Translations under genes and position numbers: made by a program
The notes under the pieces: model-generated
What the model was told of the DNA's origin: nothing
Database searches by the model: none
What the model saw: the letters and a program-made list of their open reading frames with translations, nothing else
Origin: Lancefieldella parvula DSM 20469
GTDB taxonomy: Bacteria > Actinomycetota > Coriobacteriia > Coriobacteriales > Atopobiaceae
Direction: 5' to 3'
NCBI RefSeq assembly: GCF_000024225.1
Contig: NC_013203.1
Coordinates: 1,479,806 to 1,543,805, forward strand
DNA length: 64,000 bases
In this document: piece by piece, positions 44,399 to 52,542 of the stretch
Layout: each line of letters begins with the position of its first letter
Position numbering within the stretch: the stretch's first letter is position 1

Positions 44399-44433
44399 AA
44401 AAGGTCGAGTACCACTATGGTACCCGACCTTTG
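44399..44433 (-). terminator. Terminator after tRNA-Lys
   Basis: AAAGGTCGGGTACC pairs with GGTACTCGACCTTT (one mismatch) around a five-base loop, followed by TTTCTTTT on the minus strand. It separates tRNA-Lys from purB. Confidence 0.82.
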
Positions 44434-44440
44434 AATTACC

Positions 44441-44516
44441 TGGTGGGCCGTTAGGGATTCGAACCCTAGACCTTGGGATTAAAAGTCCCCTGCTCTACCA
44501 ACTGAGCTAACGGCCC
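44441..44516 (-). tRNA. tRNA-Lys (UUU)
   Basis: On the minus strand acceptor GGGCCGT pairs with ACGGCCC, followed by A and an encoded CCA. The anticodon loop CTTTTAA gives UUU (Lys). D-loop AGTTGGTA and T-loop GGTTCGAATCC are standard. Confidence 0.96.
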
Positions 44517-44564
44517 ATTATCGGGCGTGGCAATTTTACCACGCAACTAAGATAGTGTAGCAGT

Positions 44565-45842
44565 TTACTCCCATGCCCATTGTCCATTTACGAAAATTGG
44601 TATTTCTTTTCCATCGTCAGAAATTCCCCAAATATTCAAATCGTCTGCACCAATCATAAAATCAACGTGCGTAGTGCTCTGATTAACACCATGGGCCAAG
44701 AGCTCATCTGAGTTCATCTCAAGACCGCCTTTCAGACACTCTGGGAAGCCCATTCCAAGAGCCAAGTGACAACTGGCATTCTCATCATACAGAGTGTCAT
44801 AGAATAAAATACCGCTTTGGCGAATAGGAGTATTCTTAGAGATAAGGGCGCATTCTCCCAGATATTTACCGCCCTTTTGAGAAACAATAGAGGTCAGAAC
44901 ATCTTTGCCTTGCTCAGCGCCGTAATCAACTACCTCACCGTCTTTGAAGGTAAACCAAAAGTTCTTAACAATCTGACCAGCGTGAATCAGAGGTAGCGCA
45001 GAATGAACGGTGCCGTTTACCTTGCGATAGTTTGGTGTTGTAAAAACTTCCTCAGTAGGAATATTAGGGAAGAACAACGTTCCATCCTGTGTCTTTCCAG
45101 CGCCACCTTCCCAAAGATGTCCTGGATTCATGCCAATAGTCAGGTTAGTTCCATTTGAAGACTCATAGCGAAGCTCTTTAAACTGGTGGGAGTTCATGAA
45201 ACGCTTGGTCTTCTCAAATGTTGCATTATGAGTCTCCCAAGCACTTTGAGGATCTTCTCCGCTTGCATGAGCAACGTCCAAAATAGCAACCCAAAGCCTG
45301 TAAATTGCCTCGGACTCAGAAAGCTCTGGGAAAATTACCTTTGCCCATTCAGCTGCAGGAACACCGGCAATACACCAAACGTTTTTGCCAAAATCCATAC
45401 CATTTCTAAAAACGTCACATTCCAGATTCCTTGCACGAGAAACAGCAGCTGGCTTCTCTGGATCAATACCTTTTAAACCGTTTGGATCATCAGATGAGAG
45501 GAACAAAAATGCTGCGCCCTGCTCCGCTAGAGAATTAAGCTGCTCAATCTTCCAACTTGGCGTCTTAGAAAGACGTGCTAGATCGACGTTTTCATACATG
45601 ATTCTTGAGGACTCTTGATCGCCCCAAATAACCGTAACAAATTCCGCACCAGCCGCATAAGCTGCTCGTTGAACTCTACGAACAAAATCAGCAATCTCAA
45701 TTGATGCGTTAATTACCAGCTGACTTCCCTCAGAAATTGCGCATCCCTTCTTCACAAGAAGCTCAGCGTACTTATCAATCTGATCAGACAGAGCATCAAG
45801 AGCAATCTTTACCTCTTGGTCTGTCATAGGAATCTGTGTCAT
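44565..45842 (-). CDS. M29-family aminopeptidase
   Basis: This 425-residue metallopeptidase resembles aminopeptidase T/PepS. Family features include the N-terminal KYAELLVKKGCAISEGSQLVINASIE, a metal-ligand region with PNIPTEEVFTTPNYRKVNGTVHSALPL (EVFT..P near 265), GEVVDYGAEQGKDVL (near 305), LGECALIS (about 340), LFYDTLYDENASCHLALG (near 360) and THVDFMIG (about 395). It releases N-terminal amino acids from peptides in the cytosol. The ATG at 45842 follows AAGGGAAGAAC; the frame runs seven codons further upstream. Confidence 0.93.
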   Translation of the reverse strand: MTQIPMTDQEVKIALDALSDQIDKYAELLVKKGCAISEGSQLVINASIEIADFVRRVQRAAYAAGAEFVTVIWGDQESSRIMYENVDLARLSKTPSWKIEQLNSLAEQGAAFLFLSSDDPNGLKGIDPEKPAAVSRARNLECDVFRNGMDFGKNVWCIAGVPAAEWAKVIFPELSESEAIYRLWVAILDVAHASGEDPQSAWETHNATFEKTKRFMNSHQFKELRYESSNGTNLTIGMNPGHLWEGGAGKTQDGTLFFPNIPTEEVFTTPNYRKVNGTVHSALPLIHAGQIVKNFWFTFKDGEVVDYGAEQGKDVLTSIVSQKGGKYLGECALISKNTPIRQSGILFYDTLYDENASCHLALGMGFPECLKGGLEMNSDELLAHGVNQSTTHVDFMIGADDLNIWGISDDGKEIPIFVNGQWAWE

Positions 45843-45978
45843 GTTCTTCCCTTCAACCATCAATCGCTTAATTCAAGAAACTAAGAGCAAGCTATTCGGC
45901 AATATATCCAAAATATTTCCGTTCAACTTCTACCCGAACAGCCTTCTTCACAACGCCAAATTTCAGTCTTGTCCATAA

Positions 45979-46001
45979 AAAGAGCCCCAAAGGGCTCTTT
46001 T
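45979..46001 (-). terminator. Terminator after tRNA-Gly
   Basis: Perfect 7-bp stem AGAGCCC / GGGCTCT with a CTTTG-type loop and T-runs on both sides, about 10 bases after the tRNA-Gly CCA; it can act in either direction. Confidence 0.82.
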
Positions 46002-46008
46002 GTGTCTT

Positions 46009-46083
46009 TGGAGCGGGCAACGGGATTCGAACCCGCGGATGATGGCTTGGGAAGCCATTGCCTTACCACTTGGCGATACCCGC
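46009..46083 (-). tRNA. tRNA-Gly (CCC)
   Basis: On the minus strand acceptor GCGGGTA pairs with TGCCCGC, followed by an encoded CCA. The anticodon loop TTCCCAA gives CCC (Gly GGG). T-loop GGTTCGAATCC is present. Confidence 0.95.
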
Positions 46084-46290
46084 AATTATGTAGATTTTAT
46101 CACAGTATTTTTTGCCATTTAATTGCTTGCTCATCAAATAGATAAAAGTTTGATGTGTAATTTTTTGCCTAGCTGCACGTATACCAAAAATATGCGCCTA
46201 CAAAAACTTTCTTTGAAAGAAATTAGAAAGCTAGTGGTCAGAATAGGTACAAAGTCACTCTTTAGCATGCTCTCCAACGAAAGGAGCGCT

Positions 46291-46500
46291 ATGCAAAAGT
46301 ACTTCTGGCGAGAAACCCCCGCACACCACTACCCCACTTCTTATAGACACCTACTCTCCACCCGACAACTCAACCTTCCTCGGGCAAAACTACTTGGCGG
46401 AGATCCAATCATGCCAAGTATCTTTCCTTCTGTAGGACATGCGGGTCTGCGATTGCGTCTAGCAGATAGGTTTACTCGCAAACCTGAGGCTCCCCCATAA
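46291..46500 (+). CDS. Candidate small basic protein (69 aa)
   Basis: I do not recognise this 69-residue protein. The case for it is an ATG at 46291 with a strong, well-spaced ribosome site (GAAAGGAGCGCT), the longest frame in an otherwise empty 470-base region. The product is basic and rich in Arg, Pro and Leu (MQKYFWRETPAHHYPTSYRH, then LPRAKLLGGDPIMPSIFPS). It has no membrane span. The frame stays open upstream to 46123 but without a second ribosome site. It is convergent with fur, whose terminator follows at once. It may be spurious. Confidence 0.4.
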   Translation: MQKYFWRETPAHHYPTSYRHLLSTRQLNLPRAKLLGGDPIMPSIFPSVGHAGLRLRLADRFTRKPEAPP

Positions 46501-46527
46501 AGAAAAAGACCGGTAAAACACCGGTCT
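46501..46527 (-). terminator. Terminator after fur
   Basis: Perfect 8-bp stem AGACCGGT / ACCGGTCT, 5-base loop, then TTTTTCTTT on the minus strand, 30 bases after the fur stop. Confidence 0.88.
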
Positions 46528-46556
46528 CTCAAGCGAGCTGCTTTGTTACAACATGA

Positions 46557-46958
46557 TTAGTTCACACTATGATGTAGCGCAGGGTTCTTAGATAAGCACT
46601 CATTACAAATACCTGTAAAGCACAAGGCGTAAGAGTCAATCTCACCACAAGAATCCTTGGTAAGGCTAGTAAGATCCTTCAGAACAGGTCCATCTACATC
46701 AAAGACGCGACCGCACTCATGACACTGAAAGTGGGCATGCTCAGTTGTAGTTGGATCAAAACGGGAGATATTATCGCCAGTATTAACAACCTGGAGCTCA
46801 CCTGCATCAACAAGCTGCATAAGGTTACGATAAACGGTTCCAAGAGAGATGTTCGGTAACTCCTCTCTTACTGCCGCATACACGCTATCTGCTGTTGGAT
46901 GATCATGGCGACCTTCCATATATGTCCGAATTGCCTCACGCTGCTTACTGTAACGCAC
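46557..46958 (-). CDS. Fur-family metalloregulator (Fur/PerR type)
   Basis: This 133-residue regulator has the winged-helix N-terminus (SKQREAIRTYMEGRHDHPTADSVYAAVREELPNISLGTVYRNLMQLVDAGEL), the metal-site segment FDPTTTEHAHFQCHECGRVFDV and the second CxxC zinc pair (CNECLS). The early His/Asp pattern and short length fit PerR or Fur; the exact metal cannot be assigned. The start is GTG at 46958 after GAGGTTATC. An inverted repeat AGTGTTA...TAACACT (46979-47009) lies directly upstream and may be an autoregulatory site. Confidence 0.9.
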   Translation of the reverse strand: MRYSKQREAIRTYMEGRHDHPTADSVYAAVREELPNISLGTVYRNLMQLVDAGELQVVNTGDNISRFDPTTTEHAHFQCHECGRVFDVDGPVLKDLTSLTKDSCGEIDSYALCFTGICNECLSKNPALHHSVN

Positions 46959-46978
46959 GATAACCTCATTAAATAGTA

Positions 46979-47009
46979 AGTGTTACTGATTATTAGATAC
47001 GTTAACACT
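46979..47009. promoter_or_regulatory. Inverted repeat upstream of fur
   Basis: AGTGTTA and TAACACT arms are separated by 17 bases, starting 20 bases before the GTG start. The divergent surface-protein gene shares this spacer, so a bound Fur-type protein could affect both. It is not a close match to the classical Fur or Per box. Confidence 0.35.
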
Positions 47010-47104
47010 AAATATCTATATGTTGCAACAAAAGCTCACGTTTATGTATCAAGAAAACCTCGTCATACACAATCTACCTCTGATTTTTCAGTTTGGAGGC
47101 ACGT

Positions 47105-49360
47105 ATGTTTATCACAAAATCCTCAAAACCTAAGGAAAAAATAACTGCGCAGAAACGCTCTCTTGCTTCTGCTTTTCACTTTTGGTTTATTCCCCTATTG
47201 ATTGGAGGACTTTTACTTAGCCATCTTTTACTAAAGCCTGCTCATAAACTTGCCTTTGCCCAAGATCCTTCTTTTACTGTTGCCCAAAGAGAAGACTTCC
47301 CCGGTGGACAACAAATTCCCATGTGGACTGCTAGCGATGGCACTTATCTCTACTGTGGAGACGAGTTTAATCACTACGGCGCATGGCCAGGAGCAACTGG
47401 AAGTATAGTTGACCCACAATCTTATACAAAACTTACTTCAGCTACCGGCGCTCGTGGTGGAACTTATACAGATGAGCAACTTCGAGCTATTGACTACATC
47501 ATTTATCACGGAGCTACTGCTTCCCAAGAGAAAGACGTTTATGGCTATACGGGCTGGAAGGCGCGAGCTATCACACAGTTTGCGCTTTGGGCTGTTATGC
47601 GCGGTGAAGCTCATACCCTTGCGGTTAGCGTCCCTCAAGAAGAACTCCATCAACCAATCGAGAGATTCTACACCGATGCTGTGAACTACGCCCACAATAA
47701 CAGCGGCGGTCCAGAGAACGGGATTGCAAAGCTTTTTGTACCCGCAGGTGACAAACAGGTCCTATTTTTCTTCGGAGAACAATCTGGCTCTCTCAAGATT
47801 ACTAAAAACTCCTTATTGCCTGCTATTACTTCCAATAATGAGCATTACGCCTTAGAAGGCGCTGTCTACGAAGTATATTCCGATGAAGGTTGTACCAATC
47901 TTCTTGGTAGTCTCACACTTGATGCATCTGGATCCGCAACAATCGACGGACTGCCTGTTGGATGTGTATATGTAAAAGAAACCTCTGCTCCAAAAGGTTT
48001 TCTTCTTGATCCAACCGTTCACACCGTAGAAATAAAAAACCAAGAAGAAAGCACTCTCGCGGTTACCGATACTCCTATCGGGGACTTCAATCTACACATT
48101 TCAAAACAAGACTTCGACCACAGTGCCAACCTCGATGAGGGCAACCAAGCAGAGCAACAGGGTACTTCTCCCCAAGGAAACGCAACGCTACAAGGTGCAC
48201 TTTTTAAAGTAACCTATAGCGGATCCTCCGAAACAACGTTAAGAACATGGGTTTTTTCGACCGACGCTCAAGGCTTTACTTCTTTTGATGCAGACCACAA
48301 GGTTTCTGGAGATGACCTCTTTACTCTTGACGAGAAACCCTGGCTTCCTCTGGGGTATTATCAAATCGAAGAAATTCAAGCACCTAAAGGTTATAAACTT
48401 CCAGAACTTTCATTTCAAACTTGGAAACTATCAAGCCAAAATGGGAATCTGGTCTGGACAAACGTTTCTAGTGGAAAAGAGAGTTCTTCGTCTGAGCACT
48501 CCTTTATTTTTAAAGATGAAGTAATAAGAGGGAATCTTAAGATTAAGAAAATTGGACACACTTCTCTAAGTTCATCCGATGGTTATTCTGAAATAAAAGA
48601 AATGCCAAGTCTAAAGGGTGCCAAAATTGAACTTACTAATAACTCCACTCAACCTGTTTTTTATCAAGATAAATGGATTGCTCCTCACGAAGTTGTCACT
48701 ACAGTAGAAACAGATGAATCTGGCGTTGCTGCAATTAAAGACCTTCCATTTGGTTCCTATTCACTTAAAGAAGTACTAGCTCCAGCAGGTTACTCTCTCA
48801 ATACAGAATGGAATCCAACGGTTACCCTTACTTCTGAAGAGACTATAGAAGCGCCCGAACTCATTGATGAGAGAATTGCTCTACAAACAATGCTTGTAGA
48901 CACTTCGGGATCCAAAACTCCCAAATATACTGAAATATTAAATCTTGTTGATCACATCAAATATGAAGGTCTCACTCCAGGAGAAGAGTATGAAATTACT
49001 GGAGAACTCTATGAAACAAAACAAGTCCAAGAAGGTGCAGCAGAACCCATCGCTCGCGGGACTGTCCGTTTTAAAGCTTCTACCTCATCGGGAGAAGCCG
49101 CTGTTCCTTTTTCTGTAAGAACTACTTCTCTTGAGGGTAAAGAAGTTACTGCCTACGAAACAATCTCAAAAGATGGAGAAAAGGTTGCTTCACATACCGA
49201 CAGCCACTCTGAAGCTCAGACTATTCGTGTAGCCCCTAAGCCCCATCTTCCCGAAACGGCAGATAATGCTTACGAAATTCCTCTTTTATTCGCTCTGGCA
49301 GGCGCGTTACTCATTGGATGTACTCATTTATTTGCTACAAAAATAAGACGGCTTTTTTGA
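47105..49360 (+). CDS. Sortase-anchored surface protein with thioester domain and SpaA-like repeats
   Basis: This 751-residue cell-wall protein starts at the ATG after TTTGGAGGCACGT. A signal peptide (about 20-52, FWFIPLLIGGLLLSHLL) is followed by a thioester-type adhesin domain: Cys84 in TYLYCGDEFNHYG and Gln158 in AITQFALWAV, residues that form an internal thioester in Gram-positive adhesins. Three SpaA/Cna-B-like modules follow (LEGAVYEVYS...VKETSAPKGFLL; LQGALFKVTY...IEEIQAPKGYKL; LKGAKIELTN...LKEVLAPAGYSL), then a VaFE-type repeat near 600-700 and an LPETA sorting motif with a hydrophobic span and basic tail (KIRRLF). LPETA replaces the usual LPxTG glycine. The sortase is not in this window. 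Confidence 0.93.
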   Translation: MFITKSSKPKEKITAQKRSLASAFHFWFIPLLIGGLLLSHLLLKPAHKLAFAQDPSFTVAQREDFPGGQQIPMWTASDGTYLYCGDEFNHYGAWPGATGSIVDPQSYTKLTSATGARGGTYTDEQLRAIDYIIYHGATASQEKDVYGYTGWKARAITQFALWAVMRGEAHTLAVSVPQEELHQPIERFYTDAVNYAHNNSGGPENGIAKLFVPAGDKQVLFFFGEQSGSLKITKNSLLPAITSNNEHYALEGAVYEVYSDEGCTNLLGSLTLDASGSATIDGLPVGCVYVKETSAPKGFLLDPTVHTVEIKNQEESTLAVTDTPIGDFNLHISKQDFDHSANLDEGNQAEQQGTSPQGNATLQGALFKVTYSGSSETTLRTWVFSTDAQGFTSFDADHKVSGDDLFTLDEKPWLPLGYYQIEEIQAPKGYKLPELSFQTWKLSSQNGNLVWTNVSSGKESSSSEHSFIFKDEVIRGNLKIKKIGHTSLSSSDGYSEIKEMPSLKGAKIELTNNSTQPVFYQDKWIAPHEVVTTVETDESGVAAIKDLPFGSYSLKEVLAPAGYSLNTEWNPTVTLTSEETIEAPELIDERIALQTMLVDTSGSKTPKYTEILNLVDHIKYEGLTPGEEYEITGELYETKQVQEGAAEPIARGTVRFKASTSSGEAAVPFSVRTTSLEGKEVTAYETISKDGEKVASHTDSHSEAQTIRVAPKPHLPETADNAYEIPLLFALAGALLIGCTHLFATKIRRLF

Positions 49361-49389
49361 TTATGTAATCTCCTCTTAAAACTAAAACA

Positions 49390-49420
49390 AAGAAGGGGTA
49401 GAAATCTCTACCCCTTCTTA
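49390..49420. terminator. Terminator between convergent surface-protein and M28-like genes
   Basis: Perfect stem AAGAAGGGGTAGA / TCTACCCCTTCTT with loop AATC. The minus strand continues TTGTTTTAG, so it best terminates the M28-like gene but can serve both. Confidence 0.8.
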
Positions 49421-49446
49421 AAAACCTGTACTGATTGCTTGTTCGT

Positions 49447-51372
49447 TTATGAGCGTCTAATAAGCTCGGTAACAAGGGCTGCAGCGTCAGCACACTGATC
49501 AGCACTAACGTTCTCACGAACATCAGAGGCAGTGCGGCTAAACGCAGGAAGACCGTCCTCATTCATTCCCATCAAAGTAACAGAACGAACTGAATTCTGC
49601 ATTGCAGGAGTTGCATCAGTGGTTCCCCAGTCAAATGAACTCTGCTCAACATCAATATGAAGATCAGTCGCAATAGTAGAAAGGAGTCGAGTCATTCTAC
49701 GATCAGCACGACGAACGTTACCAATTCCCTCATTCTTAAGAATAGAGAGCGAACCAGCGCCAACACAATCAAGGTTGATGAGGAAAGCACCACGAATATC
49801 AGTTCTGTGCTTTGCAAGGAACTCTCTCATGCCTGCGTGATCAAAATCAGATGCACCAAGCGCAACAAACCAAATGTCATGCGAAATGAGCTCATCATCA
49901 GAAAGTGAAAGAACGGCATTACGAAGATCGTCCTCAGAAATAGCAGATACATCCTCAGAGTCATCTTCTTCACGATTTTCTGCAGATGGAGTTGCTCCTC
50001 CCTTCCAGTCATCTGATGGCCCATCGTTGCGTCCAAAAAGCCTGAAAGAACGACGCTTGGCCTCAGGAGTCTTTGCGTCTTGTGTCTCCGTTAGACTCTC
50101 ATCAGCTGAAATGGTGTCAAATGGACCCTCCGCATCTTCTGTTTCAGGAGTAGGTGCAGGTGTTGAAGCTGGAACATAATGAGGAGCTGGTTCAGAAGAT
50201 GGAGCCAGTGGATCAACAGCATCGCCAGAAGGATCGGGTAGGTCGAAAAGTGACGCGCGACGAGCAAAATCGTTTTTAGAATGGAGCTCATGCGCTTCTC
50301 CAGGCTGTACTAATGTTGCGTTTGCATCTGCAGACTCATGAACCTGCTTCATGGTTGCATTAAGTTCATCATCAACAGAGTCATAAACAACAGTATTGTC
50401 AGATGCAGCATCCTCAGCCTGTTCTTCTTCTGTTGTGGCATTTACAGCTTCCGCAACATCATCAAGAGATGCGGTCTGACTGGCACCAGTAGTGTCATAA
50501 GCAACGTAGCTTACTTCGCAATCCTTAGGAAGAATGCCCAATGAATTGAGAACTTCCTCGCCATGACGAACGCCTTCCACCTCATCAGGCTCTGGGATAA
50601 GCGCAGCAGCATCTCCTGCAAAGTGATGAATAACCTCAGGACGATGTCCAGTAGGACGAACGTTTTCGAGAATGCCAAGAAGAGCCGCAACTGAAGACTT
50701 ATTGTTGTTTGCGCCGATAGTACATGGTGCAAAACGCTCTGCGATAGTTGCAATAGATAGCGCAACAAGCGGAAGAGCTGCAAGAATACCAACAATCCAG
50801 AAAAAGATACGAACTGAATCAGGAAGGAAACGAAGAATCTGAACAAAAGTAGCAACAAATACAGCAACTACACACCAACGTGCATACCTTTGTGCAAGAG
50901 GTACGTACTTCGCAACAGGAGACTCAACAAGGAAGTTGGTATGTGGAGAATCATAATGAGCAACGATTACGATTGGACGATTGCCTTTTGCAACAAGCTC
51001 ACCGGTAGCCTCATGCTTAGCGACAACATTCTGACTTCTAATGGAAGATCCAAATGTACCGAGAACGTCATTACCAAAATACTTAAGACAAGTGAGTGCA
51101 CCAAAACCAACAACAAGCAAAACACCAAAAACAATGAGTGCTACGTTACTAGTTCCTGCAAAAATAATGCCAATGAAGAGGAAAATTAGATAGACTGAAT
51201 AGCCAAGACTCTTAATAGACTTAGCATCAAATTCTTCAATGGTTGCTTCAAGTCCGTGAATTTTCATTTCTTCAGCAATAGTTTGAGCAGCCTGAAGCTC
51301 CTCTTGGCTACCGGCAGGAGCAATATCAATTTGCTCGTCTAGATAGTCAACATAGTCATGTGTAATGGCCAT
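49447..51372 (-). CDS. Membrane protein with degenerate M28 peptidase domain
   Basis: This 641-residue protein combines an M28-like domain with membrane spans (about 58-95 and 160-210) and a long acidic Pro/Glu/Asp-rich insert (about 285-460). M28 metal ligands are partly lost: AHYDSPH keeps the first His (139) and NLDCVGAGS keeps an Asp. The bridging Asp is Asn (GANNNKSSVAALL, Asn223), the catalytic Glu-Glu pair reads Ser-Asp (ALGASDFDH), and the final SDH reads TDA (WGTTDATP). I infer a non-catalytic or altered enzyme. The ATG at 51372 follows GAAGGACGCAGT. It is divergent from the WYL pair. Confidence 0.82.
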   Translation of the reverse strand: MAITHDYVDYLDEQIDIAPAGSQEELQAAQTIAEEMKIHGLEATIEEFDAKSIKSLGYSVYLIFLFIGIIFAGTSNVALIVFGVLLVVGFGALTCLKYFGNDVLGTFGSSIRSQNVVAKHEATGELVAKGNRPIVIVAHYDSPHTNFLVESPVAKYVPLAQRYARWCVVAVFVATFVQILRFLPDSVRIFFWIVGILAALPLVALSIATIAERFAPCTIGANNNKSSVAALLGILENVRPTGHRPEVIHHFAGDAAALIPEPDEVEGVRHGEEVLNSLGILPKDCEVSYVAYDTTGASQTASLDDVAEAVNATTEEEQAEDAASDNTVVYDSVDDELNATMKQVHESADANATLVQPGEAHELHSKNDFARRASLFDLPDPSGDAVDPLAPSSEPAPHYVPASTPAPTPETEDAEGPFDTISADESLTETQDAKTPEAKRRSFRLFGRNDGPSDDWKGGATPSAENREEDDSEDVSAISEDDLRNAVLSLSDDELISHDIWFVALGASDFDHAGMREFLAKHRTDIRGAFLINLDCVGAGSLSILKNEGIGNVRRADRRMTRLLSTIATDLHIDVEQSSFDWGTTDATPAMQNSVRSVTLMGMNEDGLPAFSRTASDVRENVSADQCADAAALVTELIRRS

Positions 51373-51561
51373 ACTGCGTCCTTCGTTGGCATGTCTTCTG
51401 ACAGGTTTCATATATACGTCATTAGTATACGTCTTATATCGAAATATAGCGGTTAAAGTGTATTTTTACACCCAAATTTAGAAATTCTGCACTAAATATC
51501 AAAAACTTTCGTATATGTTTAGAAAGATTTGAGTTCAACTAGCAAAAAGCAGGCGGTGAAT

Positions 51562-52542
51562 ATGACTCCAAACGGTAAAACTCTAGGTAATAATGAGCTA
51601 GGTGCCTGGAGGGTTTTCTCGCTATTTATGTTGTTACTCCAAAAAGGGCCTTTGCCCTCTTCAGAGTTATATACAGCGGTTTACTCTGACTTATCTACTG
51701 ATTCTGCTTTAAGAACGTTTTCAAGAGATCGTGCTATTCTGAAGCAACTTGGATTTGCAATCACTGAAGTAAAAACAGGAAAAGAAAAGTCTTTCTATCT
51801 TTCGGAATCAAACTTCTTTGGATCCTCCTGCGACTTAAGCGATAAAGATGCCAATCAGCTGCTTGTTATCTGCAGCGCAATTCTGACTGATACAACATTT
51901 GTATATCAAAAGGAATTAAGAAATGCTCTCTCTAAAATTGTTGGCAACTTTTATTCCTCAGACTCAGACGAGTCAGACAATCAAAAACCTAGTGCTTTTT
52001 CTCAGAGCAAGGTTTTTCCTATTCTTTACGAATCACTCAGCTCTAAACAACTGGTAAAGATTACATATACAGATTCACAGAGCCAAGTTAAGCAAAGGCT
52101 TCTTGGTGTTTTGGACTTTTTTGTTTCACAGGGGCTTCTATATTTTGTGGCTAAAGATTTTTCACACAACATAAAGACCGCTCGAATCAAAACCTTCCGC
52201 GTTAGCCGTGTTATAGATGCTGCGATTCTTAAAAACGAATCCTTCTCTATACCGGTAGATTTTGACTCAAAAAACTACAATCTTCTCGATTTCCAACTCG
52301 GAGCACAGACTGGTACTCTTGCTGCGTTTGTCCCTAAAAACATACTCTCTGCTTTTGAACATTTCTCACAAGGCCAAGGTGACGTTGAGCTCCTCTCTAA
52401 TGGCGCTCTGTGGACCGTCGTTTACGCTCATGAAGACGCTGCGCTATCTTGGATTCTTGCTCATGGATTAATTCCAAGGTCACCGAAGTCTCTTCTCTCA
52501 AAATGGAAAGAGTCTTTAAGCGAGGTTGCCAATGGCTGTTAA
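51562..52542 (+). CDS. WYL-domain regulator, first of a tandem pair (PafB-like)
   Basis: This 326-residue protein starts with a helix-turn-helix (AWRVFSLFMLLLQKGPLPSSELYTAVYSDLSTDSALRTFSRDRAILKQLGFAITEV) and has a WYL domain in its second half (SKQLVKITYTDSQSQVKQRLLGVLDFFVSQGLLYFVAKDF). Actinobacterial PafB and PafC are a similar tandem pair that activates DNA-repair genes independently of LexA; this assignment rests on architecture only. I chose the ATG at 51562 after AGGCGGTGAAT; a TTG at 51529 is possible. It overlaps the second WYL gene by 11 bases. Confidence 0.85.
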   Translation: MTPNGKTLGNNELGAWRVFSLFMLLLQKGPLPSSELYTAVYSDLSTDSALRTFSRDRAILKQLGFAITEVKTGKEKSFYLSESNFFGSSCDLSDKDANQLLVICSAILTDTTFVYQKELRNALSKIVGNFYSSDSDESDNQKPSAFSQSKVFPILYESLSSKQLVKITYTDSQSQVKQRLLGVLDFFVSQGLLYFVAKDFSHNIKTARIKTFRVSRVIDAAILKNESFSIPVDFDSKNYNLLDFQLGAQTGTLAAFVPKNILSAFEHFSQGQGDVELLSNGALWTVVYAHEDAALSWILAHGLIPRSPKSLLSKWKESLSEVANGC

